Under the pieces are notes generated by a model. It saw only the letters and a program-made list of their open reading frames with translations, was not told the DNA's origin and searched no databases. This document shows, in pieces, positions 10,727 to 21,836 of a DNA stretch of 64,000 nucleotides (positions are counted from its first letter, which is position 1; each line of letters opens with the position of its first letter). Made by a program: the position numbers and the translations under genes. The stretch comes from Selaginella moellendorffii (lineage: Eukaryota > Streptophyta > Lycopodiopsida > Selaginellales > Selaginellaceae): contig NW_003314272.1 of NCBI RefSeq assembly GCF_000143415.4, positions 716,184-780,183 on the forward strand, written 5' to 3'.

Positions 10727-11092
10727 TGTTGGCTATCTTTTGCTAGTGTGGAGTGGGAGATGGAAGTGTGGGTTTGTGAGGGATCTTGTGTGGGGTTTAT
10801 ATAGAGAGCGCGTGATCTGTGCGTGATCGAGTCAGCACTAGAGAAATGAGGGGCTCTTTCCAGATCGATCCAACCGCGTCGCGACAGGATTTGAGAGACA
10901 GTAAGTTATGCGTTTCTTCGTGTCGCTTAGTGCGGAGAGGATGTTGACTGCCACTAAGAAATGTCATGATGACTCTGACCAGCATTCTAACATAGATTTG
11001 TTGAATAAATTTAATTTACTACTGTCTTAAGGTCAAAGTGCTAATATTAAGTATTGGACTAAATATTTTTTCATAAAAAGGTTCACAATATA

Positions 11093-13182
11093 TTAATTAT
11101 TAATATTTATCAATTTTGATGCACTTCTAGCGGTGAAACCTTCTTGCTCTCCAAACTTGATCGCTTGTCTCAAAACCTCATCTCTTTTCGCTGCGTTGTT
11201 AGCATCACCACTCTGCTCCAAGAGTTCTTCCACACAGTCCCGGTATTGCTGTTCGTTTAGTTTGGCTAGGCACACAGTGAGGCCGAATAGATCAGCGAGC
11301 TTCACAGTCGTTTCGCCAATCTTTGCGTCGGAACGAGAGCTCGTAGCACAGAGGAGAACATTACGCGGCCACTCCTGTAAAAAAGTGGTGAGAAGATAAA
11401 CTTCTGTAAGGATAGATAGACCAGAAAAAAACGAAATGGGAAGTACCTGCAAATGCTCGTCCAGAGCTGCCTTGAGCAGCACAAAGCTCTCCTCGACTGA
11501 CCGGAGAAACAAATCCTCTACCACTAAAACAAACCGGATGTGGCTGTTCTTCCTCATCTCTTCCAGTATAGTTGCAAGCTGTTTAAACTCGCTGCTTGGA
11601 AGTAGCACCACCCGAAAGCGTGCATCCTCGGATAGCTTGCTCAAAGTAGCTTTCACGAGCCACGATTTTCCAGAGCCGGAGGGACCATGCTGCACGAAAA
11701 AAAATCATTCGTTTCTAATTAGTTTTCTCCCGACACTATCTTCAATCAAAGGGCCGTGAGCTTACCACAAATACATGACGAGCAGAGCCCTGTGAAACAT
11801 GCCGGTATATATTTTCACGCAAGGCTGCTTGCTGCCTGGACCATACTGTCAGATGCGGTTCACTTAGAGGCTTAAGGTATCGAAAGTCCGGCACGAGCTT
11901 TCCTCCCCGCAACTTTAGAACTGCATCAACACGGACAGAGTTTCAGATTGCGCAGGCAACTTATCAGCCGGTCTTTAGAACCTTGAGACAGTGCAACGCG
12001 ACCAAAACCATTCTCAGCGTGGTAATCCTTCAGCAGATGAACAGCTTCCGACCAGTTCCATAAACCGCTGATCTTCTTTTGCCACTGTTGCCGTTCTGTT
12101 TCAAAGTTTGAGAGTCATATAAGCAAAGACATGGTCACACCTGAAATGACAAAATCGCTCTCTGTTTTGATGGTTTTCTCCTCAGACGGCGAAACCAAAA
12201 TCTTGTCCTCCACGGACGCTTCCTTTTCTACGTCAGACAGCGGGTCGATGAACTAGAACACGGCCAAGATGTGATATGCTTTTTACCTTCGTCTGTGACC
12301 AGGAAACCAACAATATTATTCGTCTTCTTCTCGTCTACCTTTGGAACAGTGCGGGAATCAAGGCTGGAGGATGCAGCATTGCGCCATTGAGGCTTAGTTT
12401 CCGACACGAGCTCTGCCACCTAGAAACTAAGACGCTTAAGAAACAAGTAGAAGAAAGAAAACTTACCCAGCTTATCATCGTGGATTCATTGAGGCTAAGC
12501 CGCTGTAAGCTTTCGAGATCTGCGGTTGCTGCTGCTTCGAGTGATGCCGGGATTCGTCCTCCATAAGTGCTGCTGGAATCACCACTGCTTGCAGCTGCTT
12601 CAGCAAAAGGATTCCCATCCGCCTTTAGAATCCCTTCGAGAAGAAAATCCTGCCAGCTGCAAGATTTCTATATTTCATGAACCTTTCATATCGAAAGTTG
12701 GACTTACCTCGAGTGCTTGCCGGTTGCCATGAGGCGGAAGAACTCTCCATAGGCTTCCAGAATTTTTATATCATCTATCACAGGAGGACAAAGAACAAAT
12801 CTTATAGACCAGAAGCACAAAGACACAAGAAAAAACAAAGTACCGTCTCTCCTGCGAAGAACCAGCAGCAGCTTAAGAAATGCCTGGGCTGGGGGGCTTC
12901 TAAAAACCTCCTGATAAACCAGCAAAGCTGCTACATCCTTGAGCAATCCATCGGCGACTCTCTCAATCCTATTTTTCTTACAGGAAACCATATCTTAGAA
13001 GAAGAGGAAGAAGAGAGACGCTTTTCTTACTGGATTCGAGGATCAGTGGTGAAGCCCAGAGAAGCCGAGACAATGTAGCTGCGATTCCTGGAGCTCCGAC
13101 CGCCAAAATGGTGCCTGGGAGTGGTAAATCGAACAGATGGCGTCCGCAGCGTTATGGGGCTACTCGCAGCTAGCAACGCCAT
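11093..13182 (-). CDS. DUF815-type AAA+ ATPase, predicted chloroplast protein
   Basis: Ten in-frame exons: 13182-13031, 12968-12844, 12774-12708, 12656-12467, 12419-12339, 12252-12141, 12095-11982, 11920-11766, 11689-11447, 11374-11093; 506 residues. The N-terminus is rich in Ser, Thr and Arg without acidic residues, as expected for a chloroplast transit peptide. The C-terminal half is the DUF815 P-loop domain: Walker A in HGPSGSGKSWLVK, a Walker-B-like FVLVVEDL, then LLCATSSR and DLFGLTV blocks. Plants have homologues of this bacterial family with unknown function. Short introns (33-88 bases) with GT-AG ends. Role and partners unknown; family call is fairly sure. Confidence 0.8.
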
Positions 13183-13333
13183 CACCGATTTCTAGGGCTC
13201 CAAATTTTGAAAATAAAGTCCAAGATACATTCTTGTGTAGAATATGCTTCTCATACGTTCGATAGATTTGTGTTACTAAAAGTCTTAAGTTTTTCGCATG
13301 CCAAGAAAATTATTTACAAAAGTATGCACATAT

Positions 13334-13983
13334 TTATATCGTTTTCTCCGCCACCTTTTCGCCTCGCTTGACCGCTTTAACGAAAATATCTTCATGAATG
13401 CCTCCACTGCTCGATTTCTTGACCTCCTTCCACTGGCTATCCATATAGTAGTAGTAATTGTAGAGGGAACTTGGGAAATTTTGCGCCATCAGGGCATAAA
13501 TCTCCTTTAGCGTCGTCGACCACGTCTCCTTCGTGAAACTCTCGCGAAAATCGCGTGGGGAGTTTAGAACTTTCGGCCCTTGGCATGCGTAAACCAGCCT
13601 TAGCGGCCGATCCTTCCTGTTCTTGGTCGCCACCATGATCTTGCTCTCGTCGCCCGCGTCTAAGTTCACTCCCCAGTAAATCCCCTGATAAGCAACCACG
13701 CGAACTCGGTATAAAACACACAAGGAGTGGAGAACTTACCTCGGTTGGACTGACAGTTAGACCATGATCGTAGAACGTTGTCTCGGACATTGCCAGCCCA
13801 AAACGCTTGCAAAACTCCTCCATCATGGGCTTAAAGGGTTCGTCATTCTTGGCCTCGCGAAACCATCTCCGCCCATTGTCAGCCTGGAGTTTACGTTAGT
13901 TCTATGCAATTCCACAAAGAAGTTCATGATCTCAATACCTCAAACACAACCAAATCGCTTCCCTTTGCCACCATCGGAACCAT
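13334..13983 (-). CDS. Uncharacterised protein, 179 residues
   Basis: Three exons in phase 0: 13983-13939, 13883-13740, 13684-13334, with GT-AG introns of 55 bases each. The product has no signal peptide or membrane segment. Visible features are a WFREAKNDEPFKPMMEEFC stretch, GIYWGVNLDAG, a region rich in basic residues, a run of five tyrosines interrupted by one Asn, and a lysine-rich tail. I do not recognise the family. The clean intron phasing supports a real gene. Its start lies 105 bases from the divergent PPR gene. Confidence 0.6.
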
Positions 13984-14088
13984 CGCACAGATAATATTTA
14001 GGTCACAGTGATATTCTAAAGGATATAAATACTCGTATGGGAAAATGTTGTTAATTCTAATTAGTTTTAGTGATAAGCATAATTAATA

Positions 14089-15684
14089 ATGACAAGCCTT
14101 TTAGACAGGAACCAATGCATCGAGCTCATTAGATCCTCTACCACGCTTCCCGCGGCAAATGCCGCTTCATCGCTCGCCAGGCACCGTCTCCAAGCCGGAG
14201 AAGATTCCTTCCTTTGCAATGTGCTGCTCGAGGCGTACGGAAAGTGTGGCAGCCCCGGCGATGCCAGGAGAATCTTCGACGGCATCAAGCGCAAGAACGT
14301 CTTCTCGTGGGTGCTGCTCCTGCAGGCATATGCCCGGAATGGGCATCTGGAGGATGCGAAGCGCGTCTTTGATGCGATGCCCGAGCGGAATCTCGTCTCA
14401 TGGAACTGTATGCTGGTGACACTTGTGCAGAACGGGAATCTTGACCAGGCCCGGCGGGTTCTTGATGGCATGAAAGAGCGCAACCTGGTATCTTTCACCA
14501 CGATGCTCATGGCGTATGCCCAAGCAGGGCATATTGAGCAGGCCAGGCGCGTCTTCTCTAAGATGCCCGACTGGGATCTCATTGCGTGTACGACGATGAT
14601 ATGGGCGTACGGAGAGGAAAGGGAATCTTTCCAGGCAAAGCGCGTGTTTGATTCCATGCCCGAGTGGGATCTCGCGTGCTACTGCGCGATGCTAACAGCA
14701 TATGCTGAGAGCGGGCATCTGGAATATGCTACGAACCTCTTTCGGCGATTGCCGGAGTTTAACGTCGTAGCAGTGAACTCTCTCTTAGCCGTACTGGCAC
14801 ACAACTTGAAGATTGACGGCGCTAAGCGCGTGTTTGATTCCATGCAAGAGAGAATACTCGTCTCGTGGAACACTATACTCTTGGCATATTCCCAATCCGG
14901 GCATCTGGAGGAGGCCAAGCACGCGTTTGATTCCATGCCCGAGCGTGATATGGTATCGTGGAATCTCATTCTAGATGCGTACAGACACTACGGCCTACCG
15001 GAGAACGCCCGGGAGATCTTCGACCGTATGTACGAGCGAGACTTGGTGTCGTGGAACACGCTCATGGCGTGCCTGCTCGAGGCGGGGTGTTTGGCGGAGG
15101 CGATAGACGTATTCTACGCCATGGACGAGCGGAACGATTGCTCGTTTAACACTCTCCTGGCGGCGTACGTCGGTAGCGGGCGTTTGGCGGAGGGGAGGCG
15201 GGCGTTTGGCAGTATGCCCAGCGTGGACATAGTGGCGTGGAATACCCTAATCGCGGGTTATGCCCGGAGCGGCGAGGGGGAGGTCGCCCTGGAGCTCTTC
15301 GCGGCGATGGCGATGGAGGAGGCGCCCAATGCGATCTCGTTCGTGCTGGCGCTGCGCGCGTCCAGCCACGGCGGCGATGTCTACCGCGGGTGGGCGCGAT
15401 TTTGCTCCATGGTGGTGGATTTTGGCATCGATCCGAGCAAGCAGCACTACTGCTGCATGGTGGATCTTCTCGGGAGGGCGGGCTATGGTGGCAATGCGGA
15501 GGAGCTGGTGCGCAGCATGCCGTTTGTGCCGGACGCGCTGGACTGGACGTGCGTTCTCTCGTCGTGCAAGGGGCGGAGGGATCGCCGGAGAGGCGCGGTG
15601 GCGGTGGAGAATGTTCTTCGCTTGGATCCCAAGAACACGGCTGTCTACGTGCTGGCTTTGAATCACAGCGTACGCGATGGGTGA
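14089..15684 (+). CDS. Pentatricopeptide repeat protein, PLS/S-repeat type
   Basis: Intronless, 531 residues. From about residue 38 onward it is built of tandem ~31-residue motifs with the S-type signature (VSWNxxLxAYxxxGHLEEAxxxFDxMPERD), more than ten in a row, followed by longer final repeats (about 390-500) resembling the E region (HYCCMVDLLGRAG, PDALDWTCVLSSCKG). There is no DYW domain. Such proteins bind organellar RNA one base per repeat and act in RNA editing or processing. The extreme N-terminus is not a strong transit peptide, so the organelle is uncertain. The repeat array should define an RNA target by the residue 5/35 code. Confidence 0.92.
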   Translation: MTSLLDRNQCIELIRSSTTLPAANAASSLARHRLQAGEDSFLCNVLLEAYGKCGSPGDARRIFDGIKRKNVFSWVLLLQAYARNGHLEDAKRVFDAMPERNLVSWNCMLVTLVQNGNLDQARRVLDGMKERNLVSFTTMLMAYAQAGHIEQARRVFSKMPDWDLIACTTMIWAYGEERESFQAKRVFDSMPEWDLACYCAMLTAYAESGHLEYATNLFRRLPEFNVVAVNSLLAVLAHNLKIDGAKRVFDSMQERILVSWNTILLAYSQSGHLEEAKHAFDSMPERDMVSWNLILDAYRHYGLPENAREIFDRMYERDLVSWNTLMACLLEAGCLAEAIDVFYAMDERNDCSFNTLLAAYVGSGRLAEGRRAFGSMPSVDIVAWNTLIAGYARSGEGEVALELFAAMAMEEAPNAISFVLALRASSHGGDVYRGWARFCSMVVDFGIDPSKQHYCCMVDLLGRAGYGGNAEELVRSMPFVPDALDWTCVLSSCKGRRDRRRGAVAVENVLRLDPKNTAVYVLALNHSVRDG

Positions 15685-15957
15685 TGGATCGAGGTCGAGA
15701 AAAGGTGAGTTTTTTCTTTATCTCTTTCTTTCAACTTTTTCTTTTTTTCTGGCAGCATGGATGATTGCTGGTGGCATGCGAAGCTTTTGAGGTAGATGAT
15801 GATCCTTGCTCTTCGTTCTTATTGTCTGGCTCGCAGCTCATCACTGTTCTTAGTTGGACAGGAATCTTGGAAAAGCTGTCTAAGACCGCGTTGCCGGCTC
15901 CCATCGTTCTCTATATGTTTATAAGCTGGGATTGGTGTTGCTCGCAAAAACACGCAA
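15685..15957. other. Upstream flank of the laccase gene
   Basis: Between the PPR stop and the laccase start. It contains CTATATGTTTATAAGC (about 15911-15926), a plausible TATA element about 40 bases before the start. No gene seen. Confidence 0.35.
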
Positions 15958-17938
15958 ATGGAGCTTGTGAGGAGCTCTGGAACACGGTTTTTGCTGCTGT
16001 GCGTCATTCTTTTCTTCCGACAGGCAGCCGGGAGAACGAGAAAGTTTGAGTTTAATGTGAGTATATCTGGTTATCTTTGGAGAATGACGTTCCAGTCTTT
16101 TGTGTATGACAGGTCGCATATATGAGTGTTAACAAGTTATGCAGAGCTACGAGGATTGTTGCTGTCAATGGGCAGTTTCCCGGGCCTTCCATCCGCATCC
16201 AACAAGGCGATAAAGTGATAGTTCGAGTTCATAATATGATACGCAGCAACATCACTATTCACTGGTAACATACATTTGTTTTTGTAAACATGAGCTAAGG
16301 TTTTCTTTTTTCTTCTTTTCTTTTTTTTGGTGTTCCTGTGCGTAGGCATGGAGTTCAGCAGCGGCTTTCGTGTTGGCAAGACGGGCCTGCATTTATAACT
16401 CAGTGTCCCATCCAAGAGAGAAACTCGTTCACGTATCGATTTAGAGTCGATCAAGTCGGGACACTTTTCTGGCACGCTCATGCAGCTTGGCTTAGAGGCA
16501 CAGTTCATGGTGCGTTTATCATCGAGCCTGTTACCAGAAGACCGCGGCCGTATCCATTTCCCCAGCCATTTAGAGACGAGACCATCATCCTTGGTAAGCA
16601 AAGCTCTCTAAAACTTTTGGTTTGATTTTGCGAGTCGCTTCTCCAGGAGATTGGTTTGTCAACGATCTCCTCGAAGAGGAGGAGCGAGCTATAGTTTCTG
16701 GCGGAGCACCGGACATGTCCAACGCTTTCATAATCAACGGGAAGCCTGGGCCTCTCTTTAACTGTTCGGCGACTTCTTATTCCAAGTCATTCACTCACGA
16801 AGAGAACACGCACAAGATCGGCTTCATACCAGGAGAAGCTTACCTCCTGAGAATCATCAATGCTGCACTGGAACAGGACCTCTTCTTCTCAATCGCAAAT
16901 CACACCATGACCGTCGTCGAGATCGACGCATCCTACACAAAGCATCTCACAGTCACCGAGTTTCTCATCACCCCGGGGCAAACCGTATCAGTTCTAGTCA
17001 AGGCAAGCCAGCACGGTGGAAGTTACTACATGGCAGCCTCGCCTTGGAGATCCGGTGGTGCTCTCTTCCAGCCAACAGCAGCTCTTGGCATCATCGAGTA
17101 CATTACTCCACACGGGAATTTTTCGCTCATGCCAGTTCTTCATAACCTGCCGAACCCGGACGACAAGGCCTTGGGGCAAAAGTTCCAGAAGCTGCTGCGG
17201 AGCTTAAACTCGAAACAGTATCCAGAACAAGTTCCTCAGTTCGCAGATCGACGCCTGTTTCACGTCGTCAGCTTGAACGTAAAGCCTTGCTCTCCAGGCA
17301 TCAATTGCTCGGGACCAGCAGGACTACGCCTATCAAGCTCCATCAACAACGTTTCTTTCGTCTCACCGAAGACTTCGTCCATTCTAGAAGCTTATTACAA
17401 CAGGATTCCGGGTGTCTTCACGGCCGATTTTCCTGACAAGCCGCCGGCTCCATACGACTACGTTGGCAAGGCTTTCGATATCTCTGATCTCTTTTCGGAG
17501 ACTGGAACGAGAGTGAGCGTCATTCCTTACGGTGCCAACGTCCAGCTCGTTCTCCAGACGACCATCAACCTTGCAAACGACAGCCATCCATTTCACCTCC
17601 ACGGTTTTGACTTCTACATCGTTGGCGAGGGGCACGGCAACTTTGACGGTGCTCGAGACGAGCGCAAGTTCAACCTTGTGGATCCTCCACGCAGGAACAC
17701 TGCGTTGATTCCAATCAAAGGCTGGATAGCTTTAAGATTCAAGGCTGACAATCCAGGTATGATACTTCCCATTCATTCGGCTTCTAACGTTATGAGTCTG
17801 CGACCAGGAACTTGGCTGTTCCATTGCCACCTAGACGGACATCTTACTTGGGGCCTGGAGATGGCATTCATCGTTCTAAACGGTGAAGGCCCCAAGCAAA
17901 CTTTGCCTTCTCCGCCAAAACATCGACCAAAATGCTAG
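15958..17938 (+). CDS. Laccase (multicopper oxidase)
   Basis: Five exons, 15958-16056, 16113-16264, 16346-16593, 16647-17756, 17808-17938; 579 residues, normal for plant laccases. Residues 1-25 form a signal peptide (MELVRSSGTRFLLLCVILFF). All four copper-binding motifs are present: HWHG (across the exon 2/3 junction), WHAH, HPFHLHG and HCHLDGHL. The ATG at 15958 was chosen because it gives the signal peptide and joins in frame to KFEFNV. Laccases oxidise monolignols and other phenolics in the apoplast. Several N-glycosylation sites (NCS, NHT, NLS-type) are visible. Confidence 0.93.
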
Positions 17939-18050
17939 TTTATGCTGTAAGTTTTCACAGGCACGACTCAATGAGTTTCTGATCGGTGTTCTTATCAGCT
18001 CAAGGATCATTGCCGACGATTCTTATATATGCGTACACTATGTCTTCGAT

Positions 18051-19780
18051 TCAGCATTCGTAACATCGGGTAAAAAATCCAAACAGGTGGAATTTCCTTC
18101 GTAGATTTCTCACGCCAGCCCAGGCTCCGAATCCAACACCGATTACAAGTATCCAGACAACAACACCGACGTTGATTGCATATATCCATATCCAGCTCGG
18201 CAGCCAGAAAGGAGGCCCCTCTTTGGACTCCTGCTCACAAGGTAACATTGAGAGCTTGAACTGCAAATGCTAAACTTGCCTTTCGCGCAGAAGTACTTCT
18301 GTGATAAACCATGAAAGCCACGCACGGGACAATGTAGATCGTAAAGCTCGTGAAGAAAGCAGCCGCCACTATATTGATAACGCCAATGAAGGGAATCATC
18401 AGCGCGACGAGCCAGACCAGTATCACGACTGGCAATCTCGCGGCGGATTTGAGCAAGTATCGTCCTGGCAACGAGTGTATCCCGCAAAACTTCTCCCACG
18501 TAAGATAGATCGGAAGCACCGAGAAGCCAAACTGGACGAACTGCAGCAAAGAGCACTATGGTCAGGCAAGCTTTCCAAGTTTATCTTCTTTCGCAACAAA
18601 GTTCTTTCTTCTCGCCTGGTGGATGATCATGAGAACTATGGCTACGTCACGGTACTTGGACTTGTGGAACCTGGTGAGAGCGTATGAGTGCTGGAGCATC
18701 TCCTCTCCATACGTCCAGTAAACCGCGATGGCCGAAGGCAAAGTGAGAGTCCATATGTAGAGAACCGCGTAGAGGTAAATCTCCTTAAATTTTTGTGGCT
18801 TCTTCATGGCATGGGTGAGCTCGCTAAGATGGTGAAGATAACGAGGTGATGTTATAGTAAAGAGATCCGACTTACATTGTCAATCCATGGCCTCCAAACG
18901 CGTATAAGATGTTGGAAGCTCCCAAGAAGTAGTCTAGAGAGGAGTGTGGAGCATTGTGTTTCACAGGGCCATCCTGTTTTGTACATGATCGTGTGAGATT
19001 TCTATCGATAAGAAGGTCATAAAATAAATACCTTTCCTTGGAAAATGGAAGCTAAAACCATGTACCAAGCAGTGTAAGTAGTCATTACAATACCAACAGA
19101 AGATAATACTCTGTAGTTTTGAGCTCTGGGGATCAAAATACTGGGTATAACGCAAGCTCCGAGCACCACAGTCCATGATCGCTTGTCTAGACGATCATTG
19201 AGGATATGGGCAAGGCTGTCCAAAATAAAATGCATAGAAAATTTTAATTTTTTTTTGAAAAAAGGTGATATTACTTGGATGCTCCTATAAGTGTGATAGC
19301 ACTTTGCAACACCTGGAGGCCAGTGTTAAATATCAAGCCAAGGTACTTCCAAAATGTACCAAGAAGCCCATCTAAAACTTCATACCACTGAGACAAAACC
19401 ATGTAAGATTATCAAGATTGATTCAATAATGTAGAAGGGACCTGAATTTCATGCTTGTCACTGTACAGAGCTTCTCTTTCAAATCTCTTCCTGTAGTTCA
19501 TATACAGCCAAGTTGTCATGTAGCAAGCCCATGCCCCAAGGGTTCCATAGAAGAGCTGGAAAAGAATGCCAGAGACTAATCCCAGCTGAGCAAATGAATT
19601 GGGGAGCGTGAGAAGAACTTGCCCAACCTTTTAGATTCATGATCAAGACATGAGAAAATCCCAAGGAAGAAAAGAGGCAAAAACCTGGTAAGATGTAGCA
19701 TTGAACCAAGCATCAATGACAGAGCTCCCATTCAAGATTGTGCTTGCAATTCTAGTGAGCCTCCTGCTGTGCCTCCACAT
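18051..19780 (-). CDS. AUX1/LAX-type auxin influx carrier
   Basis: Amino acid/auxin permease family member of the plasma membrane, importing IAA by proton symport. Spliced minus-strand pieces follow AUX1 in order: SVIDAWFNATSYQ, VGQVLLTLPNSFAQLG (19627-19442), WYEVLDGLLGTFWKYLGL (from 19387), LDKRSW and MTTYTAWY (19235-19020), GGHGLT, HAMKKPQKF and TLPSAIAVYW (18807-18600), SAARLPVVILVW and SFTIYIVP (18549-18240), and the C-terminal NRGVVV-like to GFFTRCYEC segment ending at 18051. I place the start at 19780 because it joins in phase, but this gives a short cytosolic N-terminus, and an upstream exon is possible. Multiple transmembrane segments are obvious. Confidence 0.87.
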
Positions 19781-19920
19781 TGGAATTGGAAAGATCTGAA
19801 GAGAACAACAGTGGCTTTGCCCTGGAAGAGAATTCTCTCACAAACAAGCGCACTCATATCATTCCTAGTCAATAAAGGCCGCTCAATCTCTCTCTCACAA
19901 AAACAAATATTCTGTCTTGA

Positions 19921-20862
19921 TTATAAGGTTTTCGGCAAATCCAATCCCACTGCCTCAAAAAATTTCTTCCATTCAACGTACACTCCTTCCGTGAAGATGG
20001 CTATGAGCCGGCCGGGATCTCGCGTTTCCCTGTAACACCTCCTCTCGATCCCATGCTCGATCGTCTCCTCCTCCTGGAAGCAGCTGCGGTACACGCCATA
20101 GCTCACAATCTCCTCGCTCTCGACCAGGTAGGCGTTGTTGGGCACCATTGGAGTGATGCTCCACAGGAGAAACGCGAGCAAAACTCTCCCGACTCGCCCA
20201 TTCCCATCGCGGAATGGATGAACGAGCTCGAATTCCAGGAAGAACGTCACCGCCACCTCGAGAAGCTTGCCAACGTCAAAAGTGTCGTCGCCGCCGCGAT
20301 CGATCGGGAAGATCTCTTCCAGCCTCGTGTTGGTCGCTCCTATCAGCCGCTGGAGCTTGGCGGAGATCTGATCCGGCTCCACAAACTGGTGGAACGATCC
20401 ATCTTCCAGGCGCACAAACACGTCCTTCTGCCGGAACTGGCCGGCATCGCTCTCCCACCCCTCGCGATTCTGGAACAAGACCTTGTGGATCCTCTTGATC
20501 CCGGAGATCGTGAGAGATGGCGGGTGGGAGCAGCATTCGCTCGCCTCACGCTCCACCATGCCATAGGCGTCGTGCAAGTTGAGGGTGACGATGGTGTCCA
20601 GCGATTGATCCACGGCGCCCTGGCCACTCCTGGCTGCGTCAATCACTGCCCCGGTCTGGGGGATGGAGTCGTAGCCCTCGCCATTGATCGTGTTCACCTG
20701 GTAGACGAAATCCACAAGCATCTGCTTGCGGCACAGCGCTGCTGCCCTTTCCTGCGCTGCGATCCGCGCGGATTGCCTGTGGGATTCGGCGATCAAGCTC
20801 TGGATCCCCCTTACCAGCGACGAGGTGCTGCATCGCTCACTTCTCCTCTGCTCAATCGCCAT
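19921..20862 (-). CDS. Fic-domain protein (predicted AMPylase), intronless
   Basis: 313 residues in one exon. The Fic catalytic motif HPFRDGNGRVGR (215-226) is complete, including the catalytic His, the Asp for Mg binding and the phosphate-binding GNGR. A target-flap-like strand GQFRQKDVFV lies at 141-150. Upstream, TINGEG at 58-63 fits the (S/T)xxxE(G/N) inhibitory-helix motif of class II Fic proteins, suggesting autoinhibition by Glu62. No signal peptide or membrane segment is seen, so it is probably cytosolic, unlike animal FICD in the ER. Fic enzymes transfer AMP or other phosphate groups to hydroxyl side chains; the target is unknown. Lack of introns amid multi-exon genes allows, but does not prove, acquisition from a prokaryote or retroposition. 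Confidence 0.9.
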   Translation of the reverse strand: MAIEQRRSERCSTSSLVRGIQSLIAESHRQSARIAAQERAAALCRKQMLVDFVYQVNTINGEGYDSIPQTGAVIDAARSGQGAVDQSLDTIVTLNLHDAYGMVEREASECCSHPPSLTISGIKRIHKVLFQNREGWESDAGQFRQKDVFVRLEDGSFHQFVEPDQISAKLQRLIGATNTRLEEIFPIDRGGDDTFDVGKLLEVAVTFFLEFELVHPFRDGNGRVGRVLLAFLLWSITPMVPNNAYLVESEEIVSYGVYRSCFQEEETIEHGIERRCYRETRDPGRLIAIFTEGVYVEWKKFFEAVGLDLPKTL

Positions 20863-21163
20863 GAGAAAAACCCTAAATTCTACAAAAAAAAGAGAGGAAT
20901 ATTGTCATGTTAATTTATACGTTTTTAAATTTTATTATCAAACATAAATAAGTGAATGATACTTATAAACAAAACAATGTTATAGTTAAATTATATTCTA
21001 ATAAAATCTTGCAGCTTAATTAGGAAACAGGATAAGATTTAATAAATCAACCATACTGAATTTAGGTTTTTTCGTCCGTCCCTACTCGTTAGGTTTGGAT
21101 CCTGGCAAGGTATGTATGATTTGGAATTTTCTTGTAAGGAACCTCTAATCTCTATTCATTAGT
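20863..21163. other. AT-rich intergenic stretch
   Basis: No gene seen. A possible 5' exon of the downstream Dof gene may end at 21107, where GGCAAG is followed by GTATGT. Confidence 0.3.
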
Positions 21164-21748
21164 GACAATGTACAGAAGTATCAATCACAAAATAAATGTC
21201 AAGATGAAGAATTAACGAAGTGCCCGCGATGCAACTCCCTTGACACCAAATTTTGCTATAATAACAATAAAAAAGCTTCACAGCCACGGTATAGATGCAA
21301 TTCGTGCAAGCGCAAATTCACCAAAGGTGGCAGAATTAGATTTGTACCACCCAAGAAACCAGAGAGGCAAAGGAATCCCAATCGTAGCAACACCACCAAA
21401 TCCAGAAGCAAAAGTTCAAGATTCAAGCAATCCTCCACCAAGCTTTCATCCAAGAACACTGAAGTTGAGTTGAGCATCTCTGATGAATCTGATGAGGAGA
21501 CTTATGAAGAATCCCTAGAGGAGGAAGACGATGGAGAGGAGGAAGAGAGCCATATCCAGAATCAAGCCAACAAGAGGACAATCAAGAAAGGGTATGCCTT
21601 GAGTTCCAATGAAAAGCATTATCAAGTGGTGAGGAAACCATTGATGGTCACAAGAAAATCTAGTTTTGGAGAACTTTTATGGTATAAGATTGCATTCACC
21701 AAGATTAAGAATGCCATTCTAGATGGATACAATGGTATTACTTATTAA
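21164..21748 (+). CDS. Divergent Dof-type zinc finger protein (start not found)
   Basis: The frame open to the stop at 21748 encodes a Dof-like C2C2 finger at 21221-21350: CPRC, then [25 protein letters not shown] and IRFVP, with all four zinc cysteines. Relative to standard Dof the YYNNY segment is YNNN and RYWTKGG is RKFTKGG. After the finger come a Lys/Arg/Ser/Asn-rich stretch, an acidic block (about 21480-21550) and a basic tail. No in-frame ATG lies between the acceptor-like site at 21161-21162 and the finger, so a 5' exon is missing from my model, or the gene is a fragment. Dof proteins bind AAAG in promoters. The flanks are A/T-rich and codons favour A. Confidence 0.6.
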   Translation, partial: DNVQKYQSQNKCQDEELTKCPRCNSLDTKFCYNNNKKASQPRYRCNSCKRKFTKGGRIRFVPPKKPERQRNPNRSNTTKSRSKSSRFKQSSTKLSSKNTEVELSISDESDEETYEESLEEEDDGEEEESHIQNQANKRTIKKGYALSSNEKHYQVVRKPLMVTRKSSFGELLWYKIAFTKIKNAILDGYNGITY

Positions 21749-21836
21749 TTAATTAAAATCTAAGATTTTCTTCAAAAAAAAAAGACCACTCTCAAAAAAT
21801 ACCATTCCTGCTCTCAAGATATTATTCAATTTGATA

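Larger units (their letters stand above)
8095..10870. repeat. Palindromic duplication of the LIP2-3'/chitinase unit
   Basis: The unit LIP2 exon 5 followed by a convergent chitinase gene (1620-3150) occurs twice more here: inverted at about 8095-9377 and direct at about 9430-10870. The LIP2 ends face each other around 9380-9430. Arms are about 1.3 kb, diverged, and the left one is more decayed. Confidence 0.85.

Noticed and set aside
8095-10870. DNA transposon with inverted terminal repeats
   Set aside because: The arms consist of ordinary gene sequence (LIP2 exon and chitinase), without a transposase or target-site duplication visible.
20053-20913. 286-codon plus-strand open frame
   Set aside because: Antisense of the intronless Fic gene.
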